Source of the DNA: Hyalangium ruber
GTDB taxonomy: Bacteria; Myxococcota; Myxococcia; Myxococcales; Myxococcaceae
Length of the DNA stretch: 64,000 nucleotides
Reading direction: 5' to 3'
Assembly (NCBI RefSeq): GCF_034259325.1
Contig: NZ_JAXIVS010000009.1
Location: forward strand, 248,001 to 312,000
Shown here: positions 34,301 to 41,559 of the stretch, in pieces
Numbering within the stretch: position 1 is the stretch's first letter
How the letters are laid out: every line of letters starts with the position of its first letter
Notes under the pieces: generated by a model
Database searches by the model: none
Seen by the model: only the letters and a program-made list of their open reading frames with translations
What the model was told of the DNA's origin: nothing
Program-made: the position numbers and the translations under genes

Positions 34301-34465
34301 GCCCGGCGAGGAAGTGAGGATCTGCACCTGCACGTTGGTGACATCCGGCACCGCGTCGATGGGCAGGTTGCGCAGCGCGTTGAGGCCGAAGCCGATGAGG
34401 ACCGCCGTGAGGATGAAGACGAAGAAGCGATTCTTGATGGAGAATTGGATGAGCTTGTCGAACAT
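31304..34465 (-). CDS. czcA: CzcA-type heavy-metal RND efflux permease
   Basis: A 1053-residue HME-RND antiporter of full length. Helix 4 has the CzcA proton-relay residues in IDFGLIVDGALIIVEN: D396, D402 and E409, matching D402, D408 and E415 of the Cupriavidus protein. The porter loop lacks the CusA methionine triad and has the CzcA-like LDEGAIALQAWR and GVRSDVALKLYGDD blocks. Export of divalent ions such as Zn2+, Co2+ or Cd2+ is therefore likely, but the exact set cannot be told. It lies between the adaptor gene (11 bases upstream) and the PII-like gene. Confidence 0.92.
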   Translation of the reverse strand: MFDKLIQFSIKNRFFVFILTAVLIGFGLNALRNLPIDAVPDVTNVQVQILTSSPGLGPVEVEKFITVPVETAMSGMPDTEEIRSISKFGLSVVTVVFHDNVDIYFARQLVGERLASAKESIPEGYGSPEMGPVSSGLGEIYQFEVMGQGKSAMELRSILEWQITPRLRSVPGVVEINAFGGELKTYEVQLDPARLTAYGLSLEEVFHALEENNANAGGAYIARGAEQVLIRGEGLVETLEDIGNIVLSASPQGVPVLIRDVAEMKFAPMVRQGAVTRDGRGEAVTGIVMMRIGENSREVVNRVKAAVEEIRPTLPPGVTIDTFYDRTALVRQTIQTVAKNLVEGGLLVIVVLFLMLRNLRAGLIVATAIPLCMLCAFIGMRELGISGNLMSLGAIDFGLIVDGALIIVENAVRHMAERTHELRRPLTAEERDEVVYRSAVEIRGAASFGLLIIGAVYLPILTLTGIEGKMFKPMAITVICALAGAFVLSLTLIPALASLFLSRKGTEKESFIIQGARRVYEPALAWCLRRRKTVVGIALTVLVLSLATVPLLGAEFVPKLDEGAIALQAWRVPSVSLEESVRQTGLIERVLKRFPEVTTVISRTGRAEIATDPMGVEISDIFVMLKPHEEWTTADSREGLVARFDEALGKEVPGTLFSYSQPIELRVSELIAGVRSDVALKLYGDDLEVLKQTGDKLAAALSKVPGAADVKAEQVAGLPVARIQIDRRAIARYGINARQVLDTIETLGGKEVGTVLEGQRRFTLQVRFAPSARANVEQLENLKVASASGQLIPLSQLARVVVEEGPAQVSRENIQRRLTIEANVRGRDLQGFVTEAQEIIAREVKLPPGYWTDWGGQFENLQSATRRLAIVVPLTLFIIFVLLYTTFNAVRPALLMYLNIPFAVTGGLLALLVRGMPLSISAAVGFIALFGVAVLNGLVLVSYIRKLRQDGLPPAQAAHDAAHVRLRPVLTTALVASLGFIPMAFSTGAGAEVQKPLATVVIGGLITSTLLTLLVLPTVYTWFDRGSPAPAPAPPEESPTPAGPRPAHEGGAS

Positions 34466-34476
34466 GGGGCCGCGCC

Positions 34477-35778
34477 TTAGTGAGAGTGGCCTTCGCCCAT
34501 GCTCTCCTTGGAGAGCTCGGACTTGAGGATGAAGGCCCCTTGCGTGACGATCTGGGTGCCTGGTTCGATGCCGGAGAGCAGCTCCACCTCCCGGGCCGAG
34601 CTCTCGCCCAGCTTCACCTCCACCGGCTTGAAGCGGCCTTCGCCCGCCGGGACGAAGACGACGCTCTCCGCGCCCACCTTCTGGACCGCCTCGCGCGGCA
34701 CGACCACGCGCCCCGAGGGGACCTCACCGGCGTCGCTTGCCGTGGTGGCGGTGGTGGTGGCCACCTCCGCGGTGGCGAACATGCCTGGCTTGAGGGTCCC
34801 GTCCTGGTTGGGCACCGCGACGCGCACCGGGATGGTGCGCGTCCTCTCGGAGACGACGGCCCCCACATACTCCACCTTTCCCTCGAAGCGCCGCTCAGGC
34901 AGCGCCGGGACGGTGATGCTCACCGGCTGCCCCTGCTTGACTGCCGCCAGCTGGGTCTCGGAGACGTCCAGCAGCACCCACAGCCGGGACAGGTCGCCCA
35001 CGGTGAACAGGTGCGTGGTGCCCTCCACGGCCTGCCCCACGGTGCCGAGCACCTCGACCACGGTGCCCTCCAGCGGGCTGCGCGCGGGGAAGCGGCTGCT
35101 GTAGTGCTCGTTGTTGCGCAGCGCGGTGATCTCCGCGTCGGCGAGGCCCAGCGCGTGGAGCCGGCCGTCGGCGGCATTGCGCTCGGCCTGAGCCGTGACG
35201 AAGGCACTCTCGGCCTCGCGCATCTCCCGCTCACTGGAGATGCCCTTGGCGAGCAGCTCCTTCTCACGGCGGAAGTTCTCCTCGGCCACGCCCGCCTTGG
35301 TGGCAGCGGAGAGGTAGTCCGCGCGGGCCTGCCCCAGCTCCGGGCTCTCCAGGTAGCCGAGCACTTGGTCCTTCTTGACGCGCTGGCCCAGCTGCACCTC
35401 GATGCTGGCGAGCCGGCCCGGCACCCGCGCCGCGACCTGTGCCACCCCATCCTGGGTGAAGGCGACGCGCGCCGGGACGGACAGCCCCATCACCAGCGGC
35501 TTGCGCCGGGCCTCCTCCGTCTTCAGCTCCGCGGAGCGCAGCGCCTCGGGCGTGAGCTGAATCACCTCTTCATGGCCACCCTCCTCACCATGGCCCTCCT
35601 CACCGTGTTCACCCTCGTGCTCCTCCCCCTCCTTCTTGCCCTCGGTTCCGGTGCCGGCCTGGGGCTTCTTTTCCTGGGCGTGCTCGTGGCCATCACCCTC
35701 GGCGTGCTCCTCTTTCTTAGGACACCCGAGCAGCAGGCTCACTGCGACTCCCGACAACAGCAGCGCTCGAATCTTCAT
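34477..35778 (-). CDS. czcB: CzcB-like adaptor lipoprotein, His/Glu-rich N-terminus
   Basis: 433 residues; the lipoprotein signal ends LLLGC (Cys19). Residues 24-70 are a charged His/Glu/Gly stretch (EEHEGEHGEEGHGEEGGH) that could collect divalent metal for the pump. Then come the adaptor domains: a lipoyl half with VAARVPGRLASIEVQLGQ, a helical hairpin, the second lipoyl half with PLEGTVVEVLGTVGQ, a beta-barrel and a membrane-proximal domain ending with TQGAFILKSELS. It overlaps the TolC-like gene (ATGA) and is followed by the czcA gene 11 bases on. Confidence 0.9.
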   Translation of the reverse strand: MKIRALLLSGVAVSLLLGCPKKEEHAEGDGHEHAQEKKPQAGTGTEGKKEGEEHEGEHGEEGHGEEGGHEEVIQLTPEALRSAELKTEEARRKPLVMGLSVPARVAFTQDGVAQVAARVPGRLASIEVQLGQRVKKDQVLGYLESPELGQARADYLSAATKAGVAEENFRREKELLAKGISSEREMREAESAFVTAQAERNAADGRLHALGLADAEITALRNNEHYSSRFPARSPLEGTVVEVLGTVGQAVEGTTHLFTVGDLSRLWVLLDVSETQLAAVKQGQPVSITVPALPERRFEGKVEYVGAVVSERTRTIPVRVAVPNQDGTLKPGMFATAEVATTTATTASDAGEVPSGRVVVPREAVQKVGAESVVFVPAGEGRFKPVEVKLGESSAREVELLSGIEPGTQIVTQGAFILKSELSKESMGEGHSH

Positions 35779-37016
35779 TGAATGCTCCCGACCACACGCT
35801 TGAGTTGTGCCTGCGCGGCGTTGAGTTCCTCGAGCGCCTCGATGGAGGCGCGGCGCGCATCGAGGGACTCCCGCCGGATGATGAGCAGCTCGAAGAAGTC
35901 CACCTTCCCCGCGCGGTAGGCTTCGTTGATCAGCGCGAGGTTCTCCTCCTGCGCCGCCAGCACGTCTCCGGAGCCGGCCGCGACAGCCACCTGGGCCCCG
36001 CGCAGCCGCTCGGCGGAGAGCCTCACCTCCAGGCGGACCGCACGCTCCAGCGCCTGGAGTGAGCGCTCCGCCTGCGCCACTCTCACGGCGCTGATGCCCC
36101 GGGCGGCCTGGTTGCGTTGGAACAGTGGCAGGGCAATGCCCAGGGTGCCTTGGATGATCTGGGCACCCTCCTCACGGCTGTAGGCCACCCCCAGGCGCGG
36201 GCTGGGCAGCGCCTCGCGAGCGGCGAGCGCCCGCTCCGCCTGCGCCGCCTCCAGCTCGGCCCGTGCGGCGCGCACATCCGCGCGCCCAGCCAGGGCTTGC
36301 TCCGCCAGCGCTTCAACCTCGACGGGGGGGCTCGCGTCCGCGCTCAGGCTGCCCTCCAGCGTCAGCTCCTCCGCTGCCTCCAGCCCGATGAGCAGGCGCA
36401 GCGCGCCCAGCGCCACGGCACGCCGTTGGGTGACCGCCGCGTACTCGCGCCGGGCTCGCCCCAACTCCACCCGCGCGGCATTCACTTCGATGCGGCTGGT
36501 GGCACCCGCTTCCAGCCGCTGCTCGGCCGCCCTGAGCGCCTCCTCGGCGAGCCTCCTGGCCTCTTCGGTGATCTGCACGTCCTGCTCGGTCGCCAGCGCT
36601 CGGCCGAACGCCTCGCGCACCTCGGCGGCAAGCTCGATCCGGCGGGCCTGCAGCCGCGCCTCGCTGCCCACCACGAGGGCCTCGGCTACCGCGCGGCGGG
36701 CGCCTCGCTGGCCGAAAATCTCGAACTGCTGGCTGACGCCCAGCCCCAGATCCAGACTGTTGCCCCCCTCACGCACACGGGGCCCGGCCGCCACCTCGAG
36801 CTCCGGGTTGGACTGGAAGAGGAGCGAGGCCCCCTGGGCCTGGGCTCGGGCGAGCGCCGCCTCTGTCTCCGAGGTGACGAGGGTTGGGCTGCGCTCCAGG
36901 GCGAGGGAGACGGCTCGCTCGAGGGTGAGCGGCTTCTCGGCCAGTGCCGGGGCTGAGAGGAACAGCAGCAGCCACCAGGGACGAAGGCGGGTTGGGAGAC
37001 GGTGGAATGTTTGCAT
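35775..37016 (-). CDS. czcC: TolC-family outer-membrane channel (CzcC-like)
   Basis: About 413 residues from ATG 37016, which gives a clean signal peptide ending APALAE; the frame continues to 37124 without better evidence. It shows the two-fold TolC pattern: EAALARAQAQGASLLFQSNP in the first half and LGVAYSREEGAQI in the second, with a final helix containing LLIIRRESLDARR. It is the outer-membrane duct for the CzcA pump of this operon. Its stop overlaps the adaptor start. Confidence 0.85.
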   Translation of the reverse strand: MQTFHRLPTRLRPWWLLLFLSAPALAEKPLTLERAVSLALERSPTLVTSETEAALARAQAQGASLLFQSNPELEVAAGPRVREGGNSLDLGLGVSQQFEIFGQRGARRAVAEALVVGSEARLQARRIELAAEVREAFGRALATEQDVQITEEARRLAEEALRAAEQRLEAGATSRIEVNAARVELGRARREYAAVTQRRAVALGALRLLIGLEAAEELTLEGSLSADASPPVEVEALAEQALAGRADVRAARAELEAAQAERALAAREALPSPRLGVAYSREEGAQIIQGTLGIALPLFQRNQAARGISAVRVAQAERSLQALERAVRLEVRLSAERLRGAQVAVAAGSGDVLAAQEENLALINEAYRAGKVDFFELLIIRRESLDARRASIEALEELNAAQAQLKRVVGSIQ

Positions 37017-37340
37017 AGTCGAAGAGACCAGGAGCGGGCCTTCGGAATGAAGGCTCCGCCCGGAACAGTGGGGACAGGACAAGGGGACTCTCTGGACCCG
37101 TGACGCGTGACGCGGACGGGCCATGGGAGATGACTCCGGCTCGGGGCCTTGGATGTGCTGGCGCTTCGCGCAGACCTTGAACCACGCCAGCGTAAGCGGG
37201 GCGCCGCGGAGATGCGGTCAGCCGCTCACGTGGAACCGCATGGCTCAGGATGCCCGGCCAGGTGGCCTCGCTCGCACACGGGCCCTACGGACAGGCAGGG
37301 CCTGCGGCGTGGGTGGAGCCGAGGCTACGAGACGCCAGCC
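37017..37340. other. 324-base stretch without a convincing gene
   Basis: Between the TolC-like gene and the Cys-rich small gene. Short open frames exist on both strands but none shows a family motif or ribosome binding site. The downstream promoter of czcCBA may lie here, or the stretch may be a leader; no clear -35/-10 pair is seen. Confidence 0.4.
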
Positions 37341-37700
37341 CTACCCGCGTATCGGGGGCCGGAACAGGTTCTCGTGCACTCCAGCCGCCACTCTGGCCGC
37401 GATGTCTGGAGGGGGCTCGGAGAACTCCCGATGACTGATGGCCGACCGGGCAGCCACTGGAAGCAGAAGGGGCTGGCTTAAGCAGCAGCCGCAGTGGTGT
37501 GCCGTTGGGCCACAGCCATGCTCGGGCTCAGCGCCACCGAGGTCGGCCTCGCCTGGCTCGAAGTGCGCCAGATGGCCGGACGCCGCGTAGTGCACCACCA
37601 ACTCCACCGCCTCTCCCAAGGAGGGGGCGAGACCGTTGATGAGCACGATGAGGAGCAGCAGACGCGGCACGGGGAGGACATAACTCACGCGACGCCACAC
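37341..37700 (-). CDS. small exported Cys/His-rich protein heading the czc operon
   Basis: About 119 residues if the GTG at 37700 is used; GTG 37688 and TTG 37754 are alternatives and no start has a strong ribosome binding site. A signal-peptide-like VLPVPRLLLLIVLINGLAPSLG is followed by HYAASGHLAHFEPG and a Cys/His cluster EHGCGPTAHHCGCC. The end reads FRPPIRG. It has no named family that I know. Its place at the head of the efflux operon resembles CzcI of other bacteria, a small periplasmic protein upstream of czcC. A periplasmic metal sensor or buffer is inferred. Confidence 0.5.
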   Translation of the reverse strand: MWRRVSYVLPVPRLLLLIVLINGLAPSLGEAVELVVHYAASGHLAHFEPGEADLGGAEPEHGCGPTAHHCGCCLSQPLLLPVAARSAISHREFSEPPPDIAARVAAGVHENLFRPPIRG

Positions 37701-37754
37701 CGCAATTTGTATCGGGTGAGGTGGCTCAAGGGGACCGGTATTGGCCTGCTTCAA

Positions 37755-37804
37755 ACAACAAAAGGCCCCCGAACGCCGCCTGGCTGACAGGGCGTTCAGG
37801 GGCC
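37755..37804 (-). terminator. intrinsic terminator of the amidase gene
   Basis: On the minus strand, GGCCCCTGAACGCC pairs with GGCGTTCGGGGGCC (one wobble) around a 13-base loop, and TTTTGTTGTTTG follows directly. It lies 20 bases after the amidase stop codon. Confidence 0.8.
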
Positions 37805-37823
37805 GGGGGATGTCAGGCGTGGC

Positions 37824-38663
37824 TCAGGAGATGCCCTTGCGCAGCCGGTTCCAGTCGAAGTTGGGCGCCGGGTCATTCTTGCGCCCGCGGGGCACGGCCA
37901 CGTCCGCGTGCCCGACGATGTTCTTCATCGGCACATTGTACTGCTGCTTGAGGTAGCCGGTCAGCTGGGTGAGCGACTTCATCTGCGCCTCGGTGAAGGG
38001 CGTCTTGCCGCTGCCGTCGTTGACGATCTCGATGCCGATGGAGCGGCCGTTCACGTCGGTGGGCACGCCATTGAGCTCACCCTGGCCCGCGTGCCAGGCG
38101 CGCTTCTGGTCATTGACCAACTGGTAGATCTTCCCGTCGCGGTCCACCATGTAGTGCGCCGACACCTGGCTCTTGGGGTTGCGCATCCAGGACAGGTCGC
38201 CCGCGCCGTTGTTGGAGGCGGTGTGGTGCAGCACGATGCTGTCGATGTCCTTGCCGCCGCGCTCATTGTAGTTGGGCGAGGGCGCGCTGATGACCGGCGG
38301 CTTGGTGAAGGTGCCCGGCTTGGAGGGCGGGGTCGACGGGCCCTCGACTGGGGGCTTGGAGGTACCCTGGCCCAGCGCCTTCTTCAGGGCCGCGTTGGTC
38401 ATGGTCCCGTAGTAACCGGTGGTGGGCAGGCCCTTGTCGGCCTGGAACTTCTTCACCGCCGCCTCCGTCTTGGGACCGAAGGTGCCGTAGCCCGTGTTCA
38501 CCTGGGCCCGGGTCATGTAGCCGATCTGCACCAGCGCGTCCTGCAACTGCTTGACCTGGGGGCCCTCGGCGCCCTTCTTCAGGCCCGCCGGCGGAGCTGA
38601 CACTGTGGAAGCCGTGGCTGTAGCGCGCGGTGCTGCGGGAGAGGAAACACGATTGATGGCCAT
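37824..38663 (-). CDS. N-acetylmuramoyl-L-alanine amidase with peptidoglycan-binding domain, no signal peptide
   Basis: 279 residues. An Ala/Ser/Thr-rich start without any hydrophobic core is followed by a PG_binding_1 domain (about 30-98, GTFGPKTEAAVKKFQADKG), a Pro-rich linker and an Amidase_2 (T7-lysozyme-like) domain. Zinc ligands are H146 or H147 in VLHHTAS, H252 in VGHADVAVPRG and D264 in KNDPAP. It would cut the amide between muramic acid and the peptide. Without a Sec or Tat signal it must leave by another route, by lysis, or act when brought into a target cell. An element like that before the two VanY-like genes lies 49 bases upstream. Confidence 0.88.
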   Translation of the reverse strand: MAINRVSSPAAPRATATASTVSAPPAGLKKGAEGPQVKQLQDALVQIGYMTRAQVNTGYGTFGPKTEAAVKKFQADKGLPTTGYYGTMTNAALKKALGQGTSKPPVEGPSTPPSKPGTFTKPPVISAPSPNYNERGGKDIDSIVLHHTASNNGAGDLSWMRNPKSQVSAHYMVDRDGKIYQLVNDQKRAWHAGQGELNGVPTDVNGRSIGIEIVNDGSGKTPFTEAQMKSLTQLTGYLKQQYNVPMKNIVGHADVAVPRGRKNDPAPNFDWNRLRKGIS

Positions 38664-38711
38664 GACATTTTTCCTGGAATGTTATGGGGCCGAGCGGGCC
38701 CATGTGACTTC

Positions 38712-38721
38712 ATTATCGGCG
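38712..38721 (-). promoter_or_regulatory. CGCCGATAAT element before the amidase gene
   Basis: The minus-strand reading CGCCGATAAT lies about 49 bases before the ATG. The same decamer is at 40394-40403, and CACCGACAAT at 50494-50503, before two other signal-less peptidoglycan hydrolase genes. The GATAAT part resembles a -10 box; no matching -35 box was seen. Confidence 0.35.
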
Positions 38722-38786
38722 GGGCGGGCCCGTGGTTGCCGGGCTCGCGCTTTTTCCGAGGGCCGCCCCGTCAGTCCTCCCACCCC

Positions 38787-40271
38787 CTAGTTGGTGGGGA
38801 CGAGGAAGTCCTTGATGACGCCCATGTGCTGCATGTTGGTGGCGGCGCTGTCGCCCGCCTGGGCCGGGGCAATCTCCGACAGCGGCGTGTAGACGCGGCT
38901 GTCGAGCACCAACCCGTTGGGGAAGGCGCTCGAGCCGATGAGCGTGGGCCGCTGCAGGCTGCGCAGGTCGCCATCCACCAGCACGTCGTCGTAGGGCTTG
39001 TTGCGATTGAAGTTGGTGTTGCTGTTGCCGTTGCGGTCCGCCGGGTACGGAGCGCCGGGCGACACCACCTGGGAGAGGGTGGAGAGGCAGGGCTCGCCGC
39101 GGTTGTCGGTGTTGAAGTCGCCGCCGATGACGAGGTAGTCCCCCGGGGGCACGTTGTTGTTGATGAACTGCACCAGGCTGCTGGCCTCGGAGTTGCGCAC
39201 GGTGGCGTTGGCCGTGAGCAGGTGCACGCTCACCGCCCACAGATCCTTCGGCCCGGGGATATCGATGCGCGCCCAGGCGAAGTCCCGGTTGCTGACTTGA
39301 GGATCGTCCCACTCGCCCGAGGCGATGATGGGCCAGCGGCTGATGATTCCGTTCGGGATCTGGGCGCCTGCCTCCCGGTAGTACCGGAAGGGCACGCCGA
39401 AGGAGCTCGTCACGTAGTTGCTGATTGTCGTGGGCGTATTGTCGCCGTAGTTGAACTCTTGGATGAGCACGACATCAGGTCGCACGCCCTGCATCAGCCG
39501 GGTGCCATGGCCCGGGTCATATGACTGATTGTTTCCGCTGGACAGGTTGGACGCCATGATGCGGATGCGCACCAGGCCCGCATCTGGCATGCCGGCATCC
39601 GGTCCGCCATCTCCTGGGAAGCCTCCGTCGGTACCCGCATCACTCGGGAGGCCACCGTCAGTGCCCGCATCCGGGCCCGTGCCTGCATCCGTACCGGCGT
39701 CTACTGGGAACCCTGCATCCGCCGGGAGCCCTGCGTCCATCGGCGTGCCCGCATCCATTCGTGTGCCGGCGTCCACCGAAGTCCCCGCATCGCTCCCCGT
39801 GCCGGCATCCGTCTGGGGGCCTCCATCCCTGGCGGTGCCCGCGTCCGTTCCCTCCGGGCCCGCGTCGCTCCCCGCATCAGGGGAACCATTGGGCTCGGTT
39901 CCACCGTCTGGGCCCGGCCCGACGTCGGAGCCCGCATCCGCAACCCCGGCATCCCCTTGCTCGCACACATCGCGCGGCAGGCAGTACCCACCCACCCCGC
40001 CGTCCTCGCCACCCCCACAGCACTCCACCTCCGTCTCTCCGCACCCCAGCGTGGCGTCACAGGGGCGTGCGCACACGGAGCGCTCGTAGCGCTCTACGTA
40101 CAAGCAGTGCTCCCCAGGAGCACAGGCACCCGCGTCCTGCTCTCCGCAGACCACCCAGGTGCCACCGTCCGCGCGTGGCGGGGGCAGCGGCTGCATGTCG
40201 GGCCCGCAGGCTTGCACGATCCCAATGAGCGCCAGCCACGCTCCCAGGAGGCCAAAGAGTCTCTTCATCAT
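38787..40271 (-). CDS. endonuclease/exonuclease/phosphatase-family lipoprotein with Asp-Ala-Gly linker
   Basis: About 494 residues; ATG 40271 has AAGGA seven bases upstream. A lipoprotein signal ends VQAC. Residues about 40-105 are a Cys-rich module (CGEQDAGACAPGEHC, CCGGGEDGG). Then comes a ~125-residue linker of repeated DAG/DGG units, common in myxobacterial surface lipoproteins. The C-terminal EEP domain (about 235-495) has IRIMASNLSSG, VLIQEFN, VSVHLLTAN, IGGDFN and a final segment with NMQHMGVIKDF. It probably hydrolyses phosphodiesters (DNA, RNA or lipid head groups) at the cell surface; the substrate is not decidable. Confidence 0.78.
   Translation of the reverse strand: MMKRLFGLLGAWLALIGIVQACGPDMQPLPPPRADGGTWVVCGEQDAGACAPGEHCLYVERYERSVCARPCDATLGCGETEVECCGGGEDGGVGGYCLPRDVCEQGDAGVADAGSDVGPGPDGGTEPNGSPDAGSDAGPEGTDAGTARDGGPQTDAGTGSDAGTSVDAGTRMDAGTPMDAGLPADAGFPVDAGTDAGTGPDAGTDGGLPSDAGTDGGFPGDGGPDAGMPDAGLVRIRIMASNLSSGNNQSYDPGHGTRLMQGVRPDVVLIQEFNYGDNTPTTISNYVTSSFGVPFRYYREAGAQIPNGIISRWPIIASGEWDDPQVSNRDFAWARIDIPGPKDLWAVSVHLLTANATVRNSEASSLVQFINNNVPPGDYLVIGGDFNTDNRGEPCLSTLSQVVSPGAPYPADRNGNSNTNFNRNKPYDDVLVDGDLRSLQRPTLIGSSAFPNGLVLDSRVYTPLSEIAPAQAGDSAATNMQHMGVIKDFLVPTN
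39576..39956. repeat. in-frame low-complexity repeat coding the Asp-Ala-Gly linker
   Basis: A run of irregular units based on codons for Asp-Ala-Gly and Asp-Gly-Gly joined by Thr, Ser and Pro, within the preceding lipoprotein gene. Units vary from 4 to 8 residues and stay in frame, as expected of a selected linker. Confidence 0.7.
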
Positions 40272-40393
40272 CAAACGATCCTTGCTGCCAGAGGAGAGGA
40301 GGCGGCCAGAGCCGGCTCGCGGACGGCAGAGGGATCAATCGTACAAGAACTCATGCCGGCAAGGGGGCGCAGGACGCAACCTCACGCCCCTGC

Positions 40394-40403
40394 CGCCGAT
40401 AAT
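40394..40403 (+). promoter_or_regulatory. CGCCGATAAT element before the first VanY-like gene
   Basis: Forty-one bases separate this decamer from the ATG at 40444. The following stretch (CGTT, ATTTTC, GAGGA) also recurs before the paralogue at 50543 with nearly the same spacing. Confidence 0.4.
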
Positions 40404-40443
40404 CAGGAATAACGTTCACAATTTTCGAGAATCGAGGAACCCC

Positions 40444-41151
40444 ATGACCACCGTCAACGCCGCCCGCGCCACCGCCGCCACCCGCGGTGCCCAGGCCAGC
40501 CTTCCCACTCTGCGCGAGGGGGCCAGGGGCGCCTCCGTGACTCAGCTCCAGAACCTGCTGCGCAACAAGGGTTACAACATCGCGGCGGACGGAGTCTTCG
40601 GGCCCAAGACGGAGGCAGCCGTCAAGAAGTTCCAGCAGGCCAAGGGCCTGGCGGTGGACGGAATCGTGGGCCCGCAGACGTGGGGGGCGCTGCGCGGTAC
40701 GGGTGGCACGGGCGGTACGGGTGGCGCGGGCGGGGTCTCCCAGCCCCCCGCCTCGGGCGGCGGCAAGCAGGTGCAGGCTTACGTGGCGGGCCAGCCGCGC
40801 AACATCACCGTGCAGTCGGTGGGCAATGGCCAGTACCTCCAGGCTGACGCGGCGCGTAATTTCAAGGCGATGCAGGCGGCGGCCAGCCGCGCGGGCGTCA
40901 ATCTGTCGGCCACCAGCGGCTTCCGCACCATGGATCAGCAGCGGGCGCTCTACCAGAAGTACCTCAACGGCACGGGCAACCTGGCCGCCAAGCCGGGCTA
41001 CTCCAATCACCAGAACGGCATCTCCATGGATGTCGGCGGCGTGGGTGGCTACAACACCAAGGCGTACAACTGGCTGAAGAACAACGCCGCCAACTACGGC
41101 TTCAAGAACGACGTGGCCGGCGAGTACTGGCACTGGACGTTCAAGGGCTAA
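40444..41151 (+). CDS. VanY-type D-Ala-D-Ala carboxypeptidase with PG-binding domain, no signal peptide
   Basis: 235 residues from an ATG with GAGGA upstream. The order is: Ala/Thr-rich start, PG_binding_1 domain (about 22-86), Gly-rich linker, and a VanY/LAS metallopeptidase domain with zinc ligands H189 and D196 in SNHQNGISMDVG and H230 in EYWHWTF. It would trim D-Ala or cut peptide cross-links in cell wall. There is no signal peptide, as in phage endolysins. The paralogue at 50543-51235 is closely similar. It is a single gene with its own upstream element. Confidence 0.88.
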   Translation: MTTVNAARATAATRGAQASLPTLREGARGASVTQLQNLLRNKGYNIAADGVFGPKTEAAVKKFQQAKGLAVDGIVGPQTWGALRGTGGTGGTGGAGGVSQPPASGGGKQVQAYVAGQPRNITVQSVGNGQYLQADAARNFKAMQAAASRAGVNLSATSGFRTMDQQRALYQKYLNGTGNLAAKPGYSNHQNGISMDVGGVGGYNTKAYNWLKNNAANYGFKNDVAGEYWHWTFKG

Positions 41152-41510
41152 GCCCTCGAAGGTCCCTCTCCCTCGCGTAACAGGGTCTGAAGGTCCTCAG
41201 GAATCGGCATGAGCGTGAAGATGCCCACGCTCGTGCCGCCAGTGTTTCCCTGAGGGGCGCGTCCAAGAAGAGAGCCTGGCCCCGCCAGGAGGAGCCGGGG
41301 AAACTGCCCCAGCCATTCGCGCCAGTCCCGCCTGCGCCACGCGAAGGTGAACATGGCACAGTGCACCCGCACGTGTGGCCACGCGTGGGCCTGGCTGAGG
41401 ATGTGTGCCCGCTCGAGGAACCGCCACGCAGCGTCCTGTTCGCCGCGCGCTTCTCCCTCCAAGGACTGGGGAAGTTCCCGCTCAAAGTGCGCGCGCAATC
41501 TGGGGTTCAT
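41148..41510 (-). CDS. DUF3703 family protein
   Basis: 120 residues from ATG 41510; the open frame reaches 41549 through a TTG. The family patterns are clear: WRFLERAHILSQAHAWPHVR, GRAPQGNTGGTSVGIF and MPIPEDLQTLL. DUF3703 proteins are small, predicted helical cytoplasmic proteins often encoded among metal-resistance genes; their function is unknown. Here it is the last gene of the third efflux operon, 49 bases after the P1B ATPase. It ends against the convergent VanY-like gene. Confidence 0.85.
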   Translation of the reverse strand: MNPRLRAHFERELPQSLEGEARGEQDAAWRFLERAHILSQAHAWPHVRVHCAMFTFAWRRRDWREWLGQFPRLLLAGPGSLLGRAPQGNTGGTSVGIFTLMPIPEDLQTLLREGEGPSRA

Positions 41511-41559
41511 GTGGCCGTGTGCTCCTTGGCGGCGAGAAGCCTGTCTCAAGTCCTGGCCT

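Noticed and set aside
39576-39956. Regularly repeated short units suggesting a CRISPR or minisatellite
   Set aside because: Units are unequal, stay in frame and code for a Asp-Ala-Gly linker in a lipoprotein; no spacers and no cas genes.
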